Shown: in pieces, positions 35,210 through 46,718 of the stretch
How the letters are laid out: every line of letters starts with the position of its first letter
How positions within the stretch are numbered: the stretch's first letter is position 1
DNA from: Gnetum montanum
Taxonomy: Eukaryota; Streptophyta; Gnetopsida; Gnetales; Gnetaceae
Length of the DNA: 64,000 bases
Direction of reading: 5' to 3'
NCBI GenBank assembly: GCA_015680685.1
Contig: MNCI01008279.1
Location: 810,072 to 874,071, forward strand
The notes under the pieces: model-generated
What the model saw: the letters and a program-made list of their open reading frames with translations, nothing else
Databases searched by the model: none
What the model was told of the DNA's origin: nothing
Program-made: the position numbers and the translations under genes

Positions 35210-35300
35210 TAATAAATTGTTCGCCTAGTGGTAAGACTTTTGATTTGAAGCCTTTAAGTCTTGAGTTTGGTTTTGCTGGGCAATGTTAAGTCATATATAT
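35210..35300 (+). repeat. tRNA-like SINE remnant, second copy
   Basis: CGCCTAGTGGTAAGACTTTT and TCTTGAGTTTGGTTTTGCTGGGC match the two promoter-like blocks of the segment at 14820, and both are followed by a TATATATCTT-type sequence. Confidence 0.45.
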
Positions 35301-37605
35301 CTTAGAAGAAAGAGAGAATTTTGGGGGGTAGGGGTGGGGGATGTAGGAGGGCGGTATGTTGGAACTTGAAAGAATGATTATAAGTACATCCCAAGATATA
35401 TAGCCAATAGAGACAAATGGGTTGGGTAGTGGGAATAGTGCTAGGAATGTTTAATGAGATGAGATGTAAATGGATTCTAGTTAGTTGGAACATCCTTAAT
35501 ATGATAAAGAGATAGGAAAGGGTGACTTGACTTTGAGGGAGCAGTGGTGTAGTTATTTGTGTCATGTTAGGTGGTCTTAAGATAATAGTAGTACTTTTGG
35601 TAGCCATATTACTTAGGAATCTCAAGGTAACCTTCTTATCTTTGAGAAGGATCCATTGCTATAAGTTGAATACAATGATATTGTGCTCTTCCTTGATCAA
35701 AAAAATATTTCCTCTTAATTTGTCCATCCCTAAGAAAATTATTAAGAAGTAGAGAATATCTCATGGATATCTTAGTATATTGATCTTTATTCCCTTGAGG
35801 TTTGCATTGTTGAGTTGAAGAAGAAGCAGTTGAGGGAGTGTTGTTTTTTCTCTTAGAAAAATAAGAAACACCTTGGAAGGCTTGTTATCCTTTCTCTTGT
35901 TTCATAGCCTTGTTAGTTTTGTTATGGATTGACAGAAATTCTTGGTTAGTACATTGAATGGCAACTTCTTCAATGTGTTTGGTAGCCAAGAAAGAATCAT
36001 TCAAAGAATGAGGCCTAGGATAAGCCATCCTCTTCTAAATATAGCCAATGACTATAGTCTTAAAAATGTCTTGTAAGTGGCATTTCTCCAAATGATAAGG
36101 TAATTTGGTTGACATTGCTATCTATTGAGAAATGAATTTATCAATGGGTTCATTCAAAGCTTGTTTAATAGCTACAAAAGACATAACATTAGTTCTTTGA
36201 GGGATATTAAACTTGAAGTATTTAATAAAAGCCACTTGTAGTTGTTCCAAAGAGGTAGTAAAATAATGAGGCAAGGATCTATACCATTCTAGTGCATTCA
36301 TTCCTAAACATGACTACATGATCCATAGGATCCCCTGTTTCACCATGATACTTTGTAAAGAATGAAAATGAAAATTCCTTAGGTAGAAGTGGCATGGAAA
36401 TAATAGAGTTTACAAGATTACATTGGAATTGATCTAAAGAAGTGGAAGAATTCTCTTAGATGGGCAATGCCTTATCTACTTTGTCTTTGATGCTTTAAAG
36501 ATGAAGCATAACATCATTAAGTACTGCTAAAAGTTGTGGATCTATTTTAGGGAAGTGAGTGATAGGTTAAGTTGTAGTAATAGGTGACGATGTCAAAGGG
36601 AGACACATGTATGGAATGGGGTTGAATATTATGGAAGCAAGTTTGTCAAATGAAACAAAATTAGGCAAGTATGGGGAAAAAGATTATGCATTACCATGTT
36701 GGAGAATGTTGATAGTGGTGGAGTAGTAGAAATAGGTAATGAAATGGATTGGGATGGAGGTATGGTAGGCTAAATTGAGGAATAAAATATATGGACCCAA
36801 AAAATGGGTTAGAGGATTGGAAGAAAGAGTGGGGGTTACTAACATTATTAGGAGAAAATAGATTGTAAGAAAAAGAAACAAAGATCAAGGGAAGGCTATG
36901 GTTAGATGGTCCCATGATAGGAGGAATAAATCTAGTTGAAGAAATTTGAGAAACTATGATGCTAATGTTATGTATATGATGTGATAGAGGATTGATCTTG
37001 TTGAGCTCTTTAGTTAGTTATTCTTCAACTTCATTTATTAAATAAATATCTAATTTCGAGCCTATACATCCTCTTTTTTCTCTAATAGTGATGTGAAAAC
37101 TAAGAGGTTGATCCAAGATAGCTTTCATCCTAGCCTCTTTAATCTGTAAGTATATTCTTTCCTATATCTTCTCTTGGTCTATGATGAACTTTGCAATGTC
37201 TTTAGCTTCTCCATGGTTCAATTCAATGGGATGATTTGGATTAGAGAGGAAAGGAGAAAGATCATTGACCCTCTCAACATTTTCTATAAGTTAAACATAT
37301 CTAGTGTGAGTAAGAAGTCTAGCTATTTCTTGGTATAGGTTACCTTGTAGTTTCTTTGGCTTAATCCTCTAAAGAATCCTTGATTTATCCTTAGATAACT
37401 AAGCCTTGGAGCTTAAAGAAATCTAAAGCAAAGGATAATGCCATAACTATGAATGTATCTTAGTAGTAACTATGACTTCATAGGGCTATTACCAATGCTT
37501 CAGTTTTTCTTGTAATCAAGTTTGAATTTGAAACAGAAATTGAAAATACCTATATAGGATAAACATAAAATTCATAGAAGAAATGATATGACATTAGTAT
37601 TTTAA
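35301..37605 (-). pseudogene. Gypsy gag relic
   Basis: On the minus strand between about 36440 and 36020, two overlapping frames give 'FTKYHGETGDPMDHVVMF' and then 'ALEWYRSLPHYFTTSLEQL', 'FNIPQRTN' and 'AIKQALNEPIDKFIS'. These match the core of Ty3/gypsy gag proteins (trp-x-x-leu-pro block and following). A frameshift separates the two. Flanking sequence to 35300 and 37600 has no recognisable pol. It is unlike the gag of elements A and B, so it comes from another gypsy lineage. Confidence 0.7.
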
Positions 37606-37610
37606 TGTAG

Positions 37611-38442
37611 TGATGAGTAGTGAACAATCCCTACATCCAACCATATGAATCACCAACATTCACTAAGTGATCTAGTCAAATTTTGCAAACCTTAGCTCTC
37701 TATGTAGACATTATCTAGGTAGTGAACTTACGAGTGTGATTGTTGTCTTTTCAGTTCCATTTGCAAGGTTCAATGATATGGTTAAGCATAATTGAGGCAC
37801 ATGATTTGTATAACTTTTATATTTTTTATCTATTCCTCCCAATCATAAAAATAAAGTAATTAAATGCTTAATTAATCTATAAACTATTTAACACCTTAAC
37901 CTAATGCTAACATAAGCATCTATTTCCATTTTCCATACACATCGTGAACTGATGCAATGCTACTGGGTTACCAAGTGTAAGTGCTACTAGGATTACCAAG
38001 TGTTAACATATGCTCAAGAAGGCCATACTTATATGCATTAATTATCTGTTATTCAATTAATTAATTAAATGCATGAAAGTAAATTGCATGAATAGTAAAT
38101 TCATTAAGGTAAATATTATGCTAAGTCCAAGTGCTTCAAGGTTTATTAAGAAAGATCATATTTATTGTTGTTTACACCAAAGTGTCTAGGTACATCAGTG
38201 CTTGAATAAAGATCTATACAATTCTCAACTCCTATTGTGGGCACTGAGAAAATATTCTAACTCAGAAATGAAAAAACTACAAGAACTCCACTATGCTACT
38301 AATCAATGAATGCCTTAGAAGTAGTAGGTGCACACATTTATATAGGAAAGACTAGACACTCCATTAATGTGTATGCATCAATGCATCAGATCATGCATTG
38401 ACAGGTATGCATTGATACATTGCAACCAATGATGACTCATCA
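37611..38442 (-). repeat. Solo LTR of the TGATGA family
   Basis: Plus-strand TGATGAGTAGTG...GACTCATCA, flanked by TGTAG and TGCAG, a 5-base duplication with one transition. There is no PPT or PBS beside it, so it is a solo LTR left by recombination between two LTRs. The paired motifs ACTGGGTTACCAAGTG and ACTAGGATTACCAAGTG lie at 37967-38005. ATGCAT-type repeats are at 38365-38425. Confidence 0.8.
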
Positions 38443-39755
38443 TGCAGCATGTTATTTAAACTTAGAAAATTGAAGATGCTAAAAAGAAAATCCTAGAAAT
38501 AACTTTAATTTCTATATGGATTCTCATTCTAAAACCAAAAAGATGTTATGATTAGACTCATCATAAATTTTAGATTTAGAATAATCCTACATGAAAATAA
38601 GCTAAGCATTCCATGGCCATCAAATGGTCAAAATAAATGAATGTCTAAATTGAAAGGAGACTTGTAAATTATTAGAAATTCCAATAATATGAGGTAGTGT
38701 TTTTGCCAAACACGAGAATATAGTAAGCAAGAAGGAGTGCATGGAATAGCTAGTAAGGCAAAGATGAATGAAAAGAAAAGTGTATGCATGATGTAATATG
38801 ACATAGAAATGTTTTATAGAGCAAAATACTTGGAAAAATTAGAGCATACATGGCTAACAAAAAATAGAACCATAGAGCAGAACAAAAAAATCTATTAAAA
38901 AAGCTATATCTTAAAAAAAAGGATAGCAAAATAGATTCTCTATAATGCCAAGCATAGGTTGGAGAAAGAAAAGTTGAAAAATAGAAAAGATAATATATCT
39001 AGAAAAAGAAACATGGGAGAATGTAGTAATAATCCTATAAGATGAAATTAGGGATGGTTGAAGAGGAGGCGTGTTACCTCATTCTCTCTTTGATATATGT
39101 GCTTGATGGAGATTTCTCAACTAAATAGAACTACTATTGATTAAGAACTAATGAAGTATGATAAAAAAAAGTATTGAATTAGATCTGTGCATTGAATTGG
39201 ATCCAATGAAATTGGACAACACAAAGGGCATACAATGTATTAGTAGAGAAAGAAAAATTTGAAGAAACTCTAAGGAGCTAAGAAGTATGTAGAGGTCTAT
39301 GATATGCTAAAAAGTAATTGCAAGAAAAGTTATTTTTGGGGAGCTTATCTTCCAAGACTTTATAATATTCTAACTTTCTAATCCCCTTTTTCATTAGGGG
39401 TATCCTTCTAATTATAGACCATAAATGTCTCATAAATTGTGAAGACATGATGCATTGGATCTCACAAAATCTTCTAGAAGATTTTGGATAGGAGAAATGA
39501 TATCTGTAGTTGAAGTAGATGTTGAAAATGCAATTGATATGAAAAGCAATGTTGGATATCAAAAACAATATTGACATGAAATCTTAAAGAGAAAAGTGAC
39601 ATTGTACATGAAGGAAAAGCTACTAAAGAAGCTAAAGTTAGAATTGATGTAGGAGATGACACTCGACATCAAAACTAAAAATTGAAAAAAAGAAGCATTC
39701 CAAAATGACATTGTAGGTGACATCAGATATCATTTATAAAAGATGTTGAAAAATG
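38443..39755. other. AT-rich intergenic DNA
   Basis: A/T-rich with A-runs at 38880-38920. Small ORFs at 39278-39662 show no features. Nothing recognised. Confidence 0.4.
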
Positions 39756-40635
39756 TGATGATTGGTAGGCATCCCCTACATCCAACCATAATGACAAGCA
39801 TTCATGTGCAATTCAATTGAATTCCATGCATGGAACTAGTGTGGTATCTAGATTATTTAACATTGATGGTAGGTTGTTATCTTCTCACTTGGACTAATGG
39901 TAGATTTATTATGTATGGTTTAATCCAAAGTGAGGCATATGAGTATTGATGTTATGTAGCTAAGGCTAAGTTATATGAAAGTATGAACATTAATTATTTA
40001 ATCTAATTAATAACAAGAAGATAAATTCTAAAGTATCCTAAGGGTGATGAGTATCCACTTCCAGCTTGTTGTACATCTCTTGAACTCACATACCCACTAT
40101 TCAGATTACCAAGTGTTATGCTAATAGGTGAAATAAGTAATAATGCTACTGGGATTACCATGTGAATACATGTTTATACTTGAATTGGTTGTGCTCATTC
40201 CACTGATTAACTAACATGCATGGAAATGTAAATATTAAGTAAGTACATAGAAAGTAAATTGCATTGAAAGTAAATCTATTCTAAGTCAAGTACTGCAATG
40301 ATTATGAATCAATCTCAATTTTTTTTGTTGTTCATGGAATGTATTGAGGTATAATGCCACTTGAACAAGATGTCATATGATTGAATCAAATCCATGCTAT
40401 AGGCTCTCAATGACTGTTTGCTACGATTACGAAAGCAAATTGCAAGATTATAGCTATAGTACTAACTTAATGGTGCTAAATATGTGATCGGTGCTTGCAT
40501 ATTCATAGATTTTAGATGAGAAAGCATCAACGTATATGCACAAATGCATCTAAGATATGTTGATGGGGATGCATTGATGAGGCTTCATCAATAGGGATGC
40601 ATTGATGAAGTTACTTAATAAATGGTATTTCACCA
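39756..40635 (-). repeat. Element C 3' LTR
   Basis: Plus-strand TGATGATTGGTAGGC...TTTCACCA (end TCATCA changed to TCACCA), followed by TACCCCCATGACTAA, the PPT on the minus strand. It carries ATGCAT-type U3 repeats at 40530-40610 and one clear copy plus one diverged copy of the paired ACCAAG motif. Confidence 0.8.
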
Positions 40636-40683
40636 TACCCCCATGACTAACTATAAAGTTGTCCTTAAGTTTTATATATATAT

Positions 40684-40715
40684 NNNNNNNNNNNNNNNNN
40701 NNNNNNNNNNNNNNN
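40684..40715. other. Assembly gap (32 N)
   Basis: Unknown bases inside element C, preceded by TATATATATAT. Confidence 0.99.
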
Positions 40716-42765
40716 TTCCATTATAATAATTTTGGGATGATCAAGACTAGATTAACTACAATTATAAAACTAAAGGACCACACTATAAAATTTTATTCAA
40801 GTGGATGTATTACAAAATGACAAAAAAGCCTAAAAAGACATTAAAGTTTACAAAATTGTAAAGGTCTTCAAAAATTATGCTAAAGATGAATCTTATTATT
40901 GTCACTAGTGATGGTAGATTTTCCAACCTTGATTGTTATATTGATGCTTCTTTGTTATGTAGAACATTCTTGAAGGATGGACTGAAATTTCTTCTCATTG
41001 TCCCATGGGTATAGCAAACATGTGATGTTTGAATTTTAATCCTTATGTGTTCTTCTATTTGTCCATGGGCATATCCTCTTCTACCCTCCTCTCTTTGCCT
41101 TATAAAAGACCTTCAACTTTAGGTATTTTTGTTTGGCATCATCTAAAATCACCAAAGAATCAACATAAGATTTCATAATTTTTTTCCTTAATTATCGATC
41201 CCTTTGGAATACTTATTAGCTTAAAATTCAAAAAAGTTTAGAATTTAGGCATAAGGTGATTTCATAATAATGTTCCCCAAGGATCTAAGCTAACTAAAAT
41301 CATCAAGTTTTTCACATTATTTTGATATTTAAAATTATTATTTACCATAATGTTTGAAAATAAGGTGTTAGAAAATTTTCAAATATTGGATCCTTAGACC
41401 CCCACAATAAATAAAATTAACTCTAGAAGCTCACAAGTTTTTGAATAATTAAAAATAATGGTCTAGGTCATAAGAGGGCCAAGAAATTTTGAATTAAGAG
41501 GAATTTCAATATAAAAGTATTAAACATAATTCAAAATTAATAAGGAATAGTCACAAAATCATGCATAAATTTAGAGAAGCTATCCATGATATCTGTGAAG
41601 ATGTGAGGTTGGATTCAGTGCCAAGATTAACAAAATTCATGCAAGTGGATCCTCCCCAAAGTAGGCTCTTGTGATAATGTCTTTACATAACCACTTCTAT
41701 AGATGTTTATGGGCATCTTAGAAGTTAAATGTAGATCATGCCTTTATTCCAAAAAATATATAACTACCTTGGTTATGATTCTATACTATACTATACAAAA
41801 CCATTAGGCTCATAATTGCATGTAGAAGTGAGGTGAATAATGGGATGAGAAGACATTGCAGAGATTGGGATGTAAGGTACCTAACCATGTCTGCAATAAT
41901 TTCGTGTGTCAATTGTGATTAAGATGACCATCATACCTATCCATTAAAGTTTCAGACTATGTTCATATCATTAACAGTGGCCTCGCATTAATGTGCCCCT
42001 TCTTGCCTATTATCATGAGTCCACAACAACTACAAAGGATGAGCATCACTCCAAAAGGAGAAGAAAACGGAAGAATGAAGGAAGGACCTTAGTTAGAAGG
42101 GTGCCTTCATCCATGGGTAACATGTCTTTCTAGCCCCATAACCCATCCTTGTAGCCCATTATTGTGGCTAAGGAGTGTTCTTTGAATTCTTGTGTTTTTT
42201 TTTCTGAATCATGGGAATCACACCATGCAAATACATGCTTTCTATTTATTGGTCAATGATTAGGAGTGATGGTACATCCATGGAGGAGTCATAAACCACA
42301 AGAAGGAAGTTGAGAAGAGAACCCAAAAATCCCCTTGAGATCATACCCTTTGCCATTCCTACTTGGTCTTTCCCTCTTTCTTCAAGGCACAATGATTAGT
42401 AGTTAATTTTAGTTTCAGGTGAGAAGAACCATATCATTTTCATGGTAAAGAAATTTCATTTAGAGAGACTAGAGGGATGGATGATGTGGTCTCATTGCAT
42501 TACAAAAATATTTACCCAATCATCTTGATAGTATAGGATAGAGACCCAACACATAGTGTTGGCTTCTACATCATGACTAACAATATCATTATTAACAAAA
42601 ACATAATAGACATCCATAAAACATAAAGGAAATGACTTAAGAGAAGAGAAAATTGTAAAGAAAAAAACAAGAAGTGGAAAACATATTAAGAATTGAAATT
42701 TTTTAAAAAAATAGTTAAATAATAAAAAATTGTAAAACAAAAAGTAAAAATATACTTATTAGTTC
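40716..42765 (-). other. Element C spacer and ORF2-position sequence
   Basis: 41600-42480 matches the spacers of the sister elements: GTGGATCCTCCCCAAAGTAGG at 41646 corresponds to the element A block at 19866, and TAACATGTCTTTCTAGCCCC at 42118 corresponds to element G 47940. No coding frame was found. Confidence 0.55.
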
Positions 42766-44914
42766 TTAATTCAAGATAATGCATCTCCCCTATGACTAAA
42801 CTCATGGGCAAGCATTTGGAAAATGGACCATGTATTCCTTTGCTTATACATCACAAGTTTACTAGAAGGTGTTATCTTGTTAAATGATGAAGATATGTTT
42901 TCTTTTTTATTTTCTATTTTGGTTCTTAGGTCTCCATGTTTAAGAATTTCTTCTAATGTATAGTTAGAATGTAAGATGTTCTTTTCTAAGTTCTTTGTTT
43001 GGTTTATTTTCTTAGGACTAGAACTAATAAGTGGATTGGTTATTTCCATGCATCTTTTAAATGGTTTAGTATTCCCATTTTGTAGCCACTAGGTGTCTTT
43101 TGGGTTAATGGATATTGTATAGACTTGGTTTTGTACACACACTTGTTCCTTAAGTCTATTATGGGTTGGTATAAAAATCATGTCATGACTTTGAACTTTT
43201 AGCCCACATCTACATCCTTTATCATTATTAGTAATGCATGGAATTTTTTGTCTTTCCATAGTGATATGTTTATCTTTTATGTTTTGTGTTGGAGTGGTGA
43301 TGATTGTTGGCTTTTGCATAGGATTATAAGACATTGTTTTTGTGAGGAATGGGGTTGCACCAGATTGTCCTTATGCTAGTTTTGATAAGCTATTAGGTCT
43401 ACTAGTTTTATTTACATGTGTGGGAACTATCCAAAAGAAAGAACATTTCCAAGATTTTTGCTAAGATCTAATAACATTATCAATCACTTGTATGTTCATG
43501 GCAAAAGTGGCATTCTCTTATTAAGTTTATGGTGCCAATTCTTCTAGTATTATTGGTGGTGACATATGTTGGAGGGAAGTATGAAAGTATTAAGGATGTG
43601 ACAAAAGATAAGAGGCATGAGATGGTGATTCCATAGGAGATGTTGCAAGTTGATGGTATTTAAGAGAGCGGTAGTAGTAATGATTTAAGGCATGAAAAGT
43701 AGAAAAATTTGGAAAAACAAGTTGTTGAATATAATATCCATAAGGGTCTAGTTGACGATAGGAATATTGCTATTTTGTTCATGACATCCCTCATGACTGT
43801 GGGTTTTACCATTGTGGTTGATAGTAGTCTTGAGGTTGACAAGAAGTCCCTCTTTGATGGTATTGTTAGTTGTAGGACTATCTATAATTACCTTGTGAGT
43901 AAGGTAATCTCCTAGGCATTAACTTTTGTTTGAACTTGGAATTCAAAGAAAAAGCCTCATACTCTTAGATGTAACATAACTGGGAAATAATTCCTTGGAT
44001 GTTCATATTGGTAGATGTCACATCCATCCGTTTCCTCTGTATTTGGTCTACAACCTCTTCTACTATAGCTATTTTCCCTTTCTTGCCAATAATTATCCTT
44101 ACTAATTTTCTTGTTCTTTTTTCTTCTTTTGTTTTACCCATTTGATCCTATTTGCTTTACCTTCTCCTCTATGATTTCAAGTTGGTTGTAACTTTTTCAT
44201 TCAACTCCCACATCTTATCTACTCTTGATTCAATCTTAGCAATAGACTTTTGTATTGAAAAGGTTTTATGTAAGATCAACTTATTAAGAACTACCTCTTT
44301 TTCCTAATCATAAATATGAACCTCCTCTTTGTAAGGAGTTGGTTCCAAATTCTATTTCTCTACTCTCTTCCTTTTACATAGCTCTCCTTTTTTAGTTACC
44401 ACCTATTCAATTAGTCTTTGTATCTAATGGGCTCTCAATTCTAATGATCTCTCTTAAGAAAAGAAGGATCTTCCTTGTTTTGGTACGAGGCCCATCTATG
44501 ATATGACAAAGCTACTCTTTTCGAGAAAAATCATGGCTTGGACATCTATGTAGTAGAGAATAGTATCTACCTAAGGCTACATCTAAGGATTCATGGTTTT
44601 CTTACTTCCACATTTGCATTTTTTTTCTTATATTAGACACTCATGAATAAGTTTGGTATTAATTGTTGAAGAGCTCAAGAATTTGTGGACAACTAGTGGA
44701 TTAAATTTGGTTTCAATAAGCTATACCAACTTTCAGCTTCTTGAATTAGTGTCCTAGGAAAGAGCTTAAGCTTTTTCTAGTTACTTTCAATGTTTGATAA
44801 GGAATAGGAATCATGGAAGGCTTGTAAATGATGTTGTGGATCAAAATTATAGCCTCCCTTAAATTTAAGAATGTTATTTATATTAATTTATTTGATGTGG
44901 CCTTCCCTTTAATG
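42766..44914 (-). pseudogene. Element C gag (main part)
   Basis: Minus-strand translation of 44450-44700 gives degraded 'LFNN..QTYS.VSNIRKKM', 'ESLDVALGRYYSLL' and 'IIDGP', parallel to the gag core of elements A and B. A degraded knuckle lies near 44000, and a Tyr/Pro-rich tail follows to about 42766. Many stops and frameshifts. The reading continues beyond the solo LTR at 45847-45909. Confidence 0.7.
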
Positions 44915-45846
44915 CCTATTGATGAGTGACAAGGTACCCCTACACTCAACCATACGAAATGAGTGTAGCATGCGCGATCCGGTCGACCTCCGCAGATGGA
45001 CTAGTTGTGGCACCTAGACAGTTATCTTTAGGTTGCAGTTCGCTGTCTTCCCACCTGACTAGTATTATATTTGTCATGTATGGTTTAGTCTAGGATGAGG
45101 TGTATGATGTGTTCCTAATCTATGCTACTCCTGAAGGCAGTGGAAAATAATATTAACTAAGCTAAGCTAGGAGGGAAAGGGTAAGGAAATCTAATCTAGC
45201 CTAAGTGCAAAGAGCAACTGATTTCTTGATCAACAGTACACATCTTGGACCTCGTGCATGACTTCCACTGGGATTACCAAGCATAGATCCTAGGTACACC
45301 ACTGGGCTACCAAGTAGTCATACTTAAATTCTTGTAATCAAGTCATACTCGTTCTACATTGCGATGAGTAGCCAATTCCTTGACTAACCGTACACATCCT
45401 TAGATGCTCGTAGTCAAGTTGTACTCATACCGCATTCTAGGAGTTTAAGGGTGAGAGAGAGAAAATAGTAAATAAAAATAAATAAATAAACAACAAAGTG
45501 ACTTCTACAATGATGAAGTAATCTCGATCTGTATTGCTGGTCATGTGCATGTCCAAGTATGTCACACTCAAATAAGACACCGTACAATTACATTCACCAC
45601 ACTGCGGGTAGACACGGGAAAAATAATCTATCTCTGGAGTGGTCAAACTGCTAGAGCTTCGCTACTTCTATTCTATCTATGCTAAACAAGGGAGAGCCAT
45701 GTCTTATTTATAGATATGGTGGCGGACTGCAATATCATGTACGCGATATCGTAGGGAAGACATGATATAGCGTATGCGATATTGCAGCAGACACAATATC
45801 GCGTACGTGATATCGCGGCCTATGCGAATTGCATCTCATCACCTAT
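44915..45846 (-). repeat. Solo LTR (44920-45841) with target duplication CCTAT inside element C gag
   Basis: CCTAT at 44915-44919 and 45842-45846 flank TGATGAGTGACAAGG...GCATCTCATCA (922 bases). Gag-homologous sequence continues on both sides, so a complete element inserted into gag and later collapsed to one LTR. It has a minus-strand TATA box (ATCTATAAATAAGACATGG, around 45700-45715), the paired ACCAAG motifs (45262-45320), an internal partial duplication at 45330-45435, and three GATATC/GTACGC palindromic units (45728-45818). Confidence 0.88.
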
Positions 45847-45909
45847 GAGGTATTCAAACTACCTCCCTAATTTGTATCATGCTCCTAGTAGCCAACAAGG
45901 GTTCATAAT
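45847..45909 (-). pseudogene. Element C gag, N-terminal fragment
   Basis: Aligns with element B gag around 29170-29235 (for example CTCCTAGTAGCCAACAAGGGTTCAT against CTCTTAGTGGCTAGTAGGGGTTCAT). This is what shows that 44920-45841 interrupts gag. Confidence 0.65.
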
Positions 45910-46718
45910 TGCTGAGCAGCGAGGTATCCCTATGCTCAACCATACAATTACGAGCATCCACGCATGATTCGATCAAATTCCAAGGACTAACTACTTATGT
46001 GCCTTTGTGAAACAAGGATGGGTTGATCAATTGTTGTCTTCCCAAGCTTACTTGTATAGCACGATTGTATGGTTAAGTAAACTTGAGGTACATGATTTTT
46101 ATAGTTTTTATGTTTTTATGTCCTTGTGCTACAAAGGGAGGAGAGAGATAACTAAGTAACTAATTTTGATTTAACTACTCAACTATGCTTTAACTAGTCC
46201 TAACACCCACATCCATTCTCACTTGCTATACACATCTTGAACCAATGCAACACTACTGGGATTACCAAATGCTAATCGTTACTAGGTTACCAAGTGTTAC
46301 ACACATGCTCGAAGTGATTGTACTGAGTGTGCTTACTTAGGAGAGTTGCAAGGTGAGAGAGAAAACATTAATTAACTAAGAAAAGCTTTAAGTAACAGTA
46401 ATTAACATTAATTAATCTATTCTAAATGCTACAAGGTTCATCACAAATTTTATCTTTATTGCCGTGCACAAGGTGTGTTCAGGTACACAATGCTCGAAGA
46501 AAGATCTGTTCACTTTATGACTCCTACTACGGGTGCTCAAAAATAATTCTATCTTTGGAAAGGAAAAAAGGCAAGACTTTGGGTAAGGGACTAAGACTAA
46601 CTATGCAAACCAAGTGCACTCATCTCTTATTTATAGGCAATGAGGTAGGCTATGATATCACGTATGCAATATCGCGTGGAAGGCTCCGATATCATGTATG
46701 TGATATCGCGACTCATCA
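45910..46718 (-). repeat. Element G 3' LTR
   Basis: Plus-strand TGCTGAGCAGCGAGG...GCGACTCATCA. It contains a minus-strand TATA box (TGCCTATAAATAAGAG, ~46625-46640), two GATATC-type palindromes (46652-46710) and the paired ACCAAG motifs (46255-46300). Confidence 0.85.

Larger units (their letters stand above)
39756..45909 (-). mobile_element. Element C: decayed member of the gag+ORF2 family, interrupted by a solo LTR
   Basis: A 3' LTR (39756-40635) with PPT-like sequence leads into an interior that runs right, through spacer homologous to elements A and B, then gag, then the solo LTR at 44920-45841, then a last 68-base piece of gag. There the structure is cut by the LTR of element G. The gag N-terminus, PBS and 5' LTR are not seen. 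ORF2 cannot be recognised in 40716-41600. Confidence 0.75.

Noticed and set aside
39756-45841. 39756-40635 and 44920-45841 as the LTR pair of one element
   Set aside because: Flanks do not match each other (AAATG against CCTAT), the U3 repeat classes differ, and gag continues beyond 45841; the right LTR has its own CCTAT duplication.
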